Shown: piece by piece, positions 63,422 to 64,000 of the stretch
How positions within the stretch are numbered: position 1 is the stretch's first letter
Layout: every line of letters begins with the position of its first letter
Source: Anaspis maculata
Taxonomy: Eukaryota; Arthropoda; Insecta; Coleoptera; Scraptiidae
DNA: 64,000 nucleotides
Assembly: GCA_949128115.1 (NCBI GenBank)
Contig: OX421966.1
Coordinates: 37,341,042 to 37,405,041, forward strand
Direction of reading: 5' to 3'
Notes under the pieces: generated by a model
Database searches by the model: none
What the model saw: the letters and a program-made list of their open reading frames with translations, nothing else
Told to the model about the DNA's origin: nothing
Translations under genes and position numbers: made by a program

Positions 63422-64000
63422 ATGGACAAGACTCCATCTAAAATCTTTATTTTCCTATTCCTTATTAATTTTTCTTATTCCAATATCCAAATCAAAGACC
63501 TAAACAATACCATAGGACTATTTTACGAAAAAGAGAGAGAAATAAAAATAACTTCAGATATTTGGAAACTAGTAGTGTATAAAGACATTAATCACTTACA
63601 AGAAACGTACGAACATAATTTGCAAATTTTAAATACCCTAACAACTGTACTTTTGAAAGATGAACACGATGAAAATGTAAGATTTCGAACTTTTTCCCTT
63701 ACGATAAAACCCCATCCTGATATTCTAAAAGCGATTTCAAATAAAATCGATAATATGTTAACAGAAATTAAATTCGAAACAATCCGAGTAAGACGAGGAC
63801 TTGCAAACGGTGTTGGAACCGTATGGAAATTTATAACAGGAAATCTAGATGCCTCCGACGGAGAATATTTTAGCAAATGTATAGACAAATTAGAAAGAGA
63901 CGATTTAGAAATTCAAAACTTGATTAAAGACCAAATTAAAGTCACAACAAGTACCATTCGAAATTTTAACGAAACGATTAGAAAATTACAAATTGACGAA
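63422..64000 (+). CDS. env: Env glycoprotein (partial, runs off the window)
   Basis: The ATG at 63422 opens 193 codons to the window end without a stop. It starts with a hydrophobic signal peptide (KIFIFLFLINFS). A furin-type site RVRR lies at residues 122-125, followed at once by a Gly/Ala-rich, fusion-peptide-like segment beginning GLANGVGTVWKF and then a helical region. This is the arrangement of errantivirus Env and the related baculovirus F-type fusion proteins. Presence of env suggests a lineage that was or is infectious between cells. The transmembrane end and 3' LTR are beyond the window. Confidence 0.85.
   Translation, partial: MDKTPSKIFIFLFLINFSYSNIQIKDLNNTIGLFYEKEREIKITSDIWKLVVYKDINHLQETYEHNLQILNTLTTVLLKDEHDENVRFRTFSLTIKPHPDILKAISNKIDNMLTEIKFETIRVRRGLANGVGTVWKFITGNLDASDGEYFSKCIDKLERDDLEIQNLIKDQIKVTTSTIRNFNETIRKLQIDE

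Noticed and set aside
1..64000. CRISPR arrays, bacterial operons, rRNA genes
   Set aside because: The window is eukaryotic (spliced genes, LTR element). The tandem arrays have no unique spacers and no rRNA-like sequence was seen.

Overview
The window looks like insect nuclear DNA, possibly hemipteran (low confidence on the order). It has very short spliced introns, an AT-rich intergenic background, GC-rich coding exons, an errantivirus-type LTR element, and many short inverted-repeat elements. Only three host loci can be supported. (1) The first coding exon of atypical protein kinase C (PB1 domain) lies on the minus strand at 43119-43395. (2) A complete six-exon gene for the DEAD-box RNA helicase DDX42 lies on the plus strand at 44223-52907. 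Its start codon is about 0.8 kb from that of aPKC, head to head, so the two may share a promoter region. One 5.8 kb DDX42 intron is full of transposon-derived palindromes. (3) A GC-rich minus-strand first coding exon (20740-21319) belongs to a gene I cannot name.

From 1 to about 43 kb, apart from that exon, the DNA is mostly non-coding and heavily colonised by mobile elements. These include foldback elements with arms up to about 1 kb (1-2137, 38856-40587), a decayed DNA transposon with long terminal inverted repeats and a broken minus-strand coding region (2178-5202), two hAT-like elements with 8-bp target duplications (18092-19958; 9113-9303), a PIF/Harbinger-like MITE (45504-45688), Tc1/mariner-type remnants (17604-17891, 33478-34147), a fragment resembling a tyrosine recombinase set between strong hairpins (28439-29020), a probable solo LTR (13231-13692), and many elements ending in TACAGGGTG/CACCCTGTA. 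Several are nested, so relative insertion order can be read. Three minisatellites occur, two of them sharing one 10-bp monomer 3 kb apart.

From 56802 to the end of the window lies the 5' part of an env-bearing Ty3/gypsy element (errantivirus type). In order it has a 5' LTR, a tRNA-Ser primer site, a leader with a candidate splice donor, gag with a CCHC knuckle, a near-ideal -1 frameshift signal (A AAA AAC, 8-nt spacer, hairpin), protease, a block of 56-residue tandem repeats, a macro domain resembling the TARG1/OARD1 ADP-ribosyl hydrolase, RT, RNase H, DD35E integrase with GPY/F, and an env that runs off the window. The macro domain between protease and RT is the most remarkable feature. In this copy its frame is broken by a 5-bp tandem duplication, although the key Lys and Asp of the TARG1 family are both still encoded.
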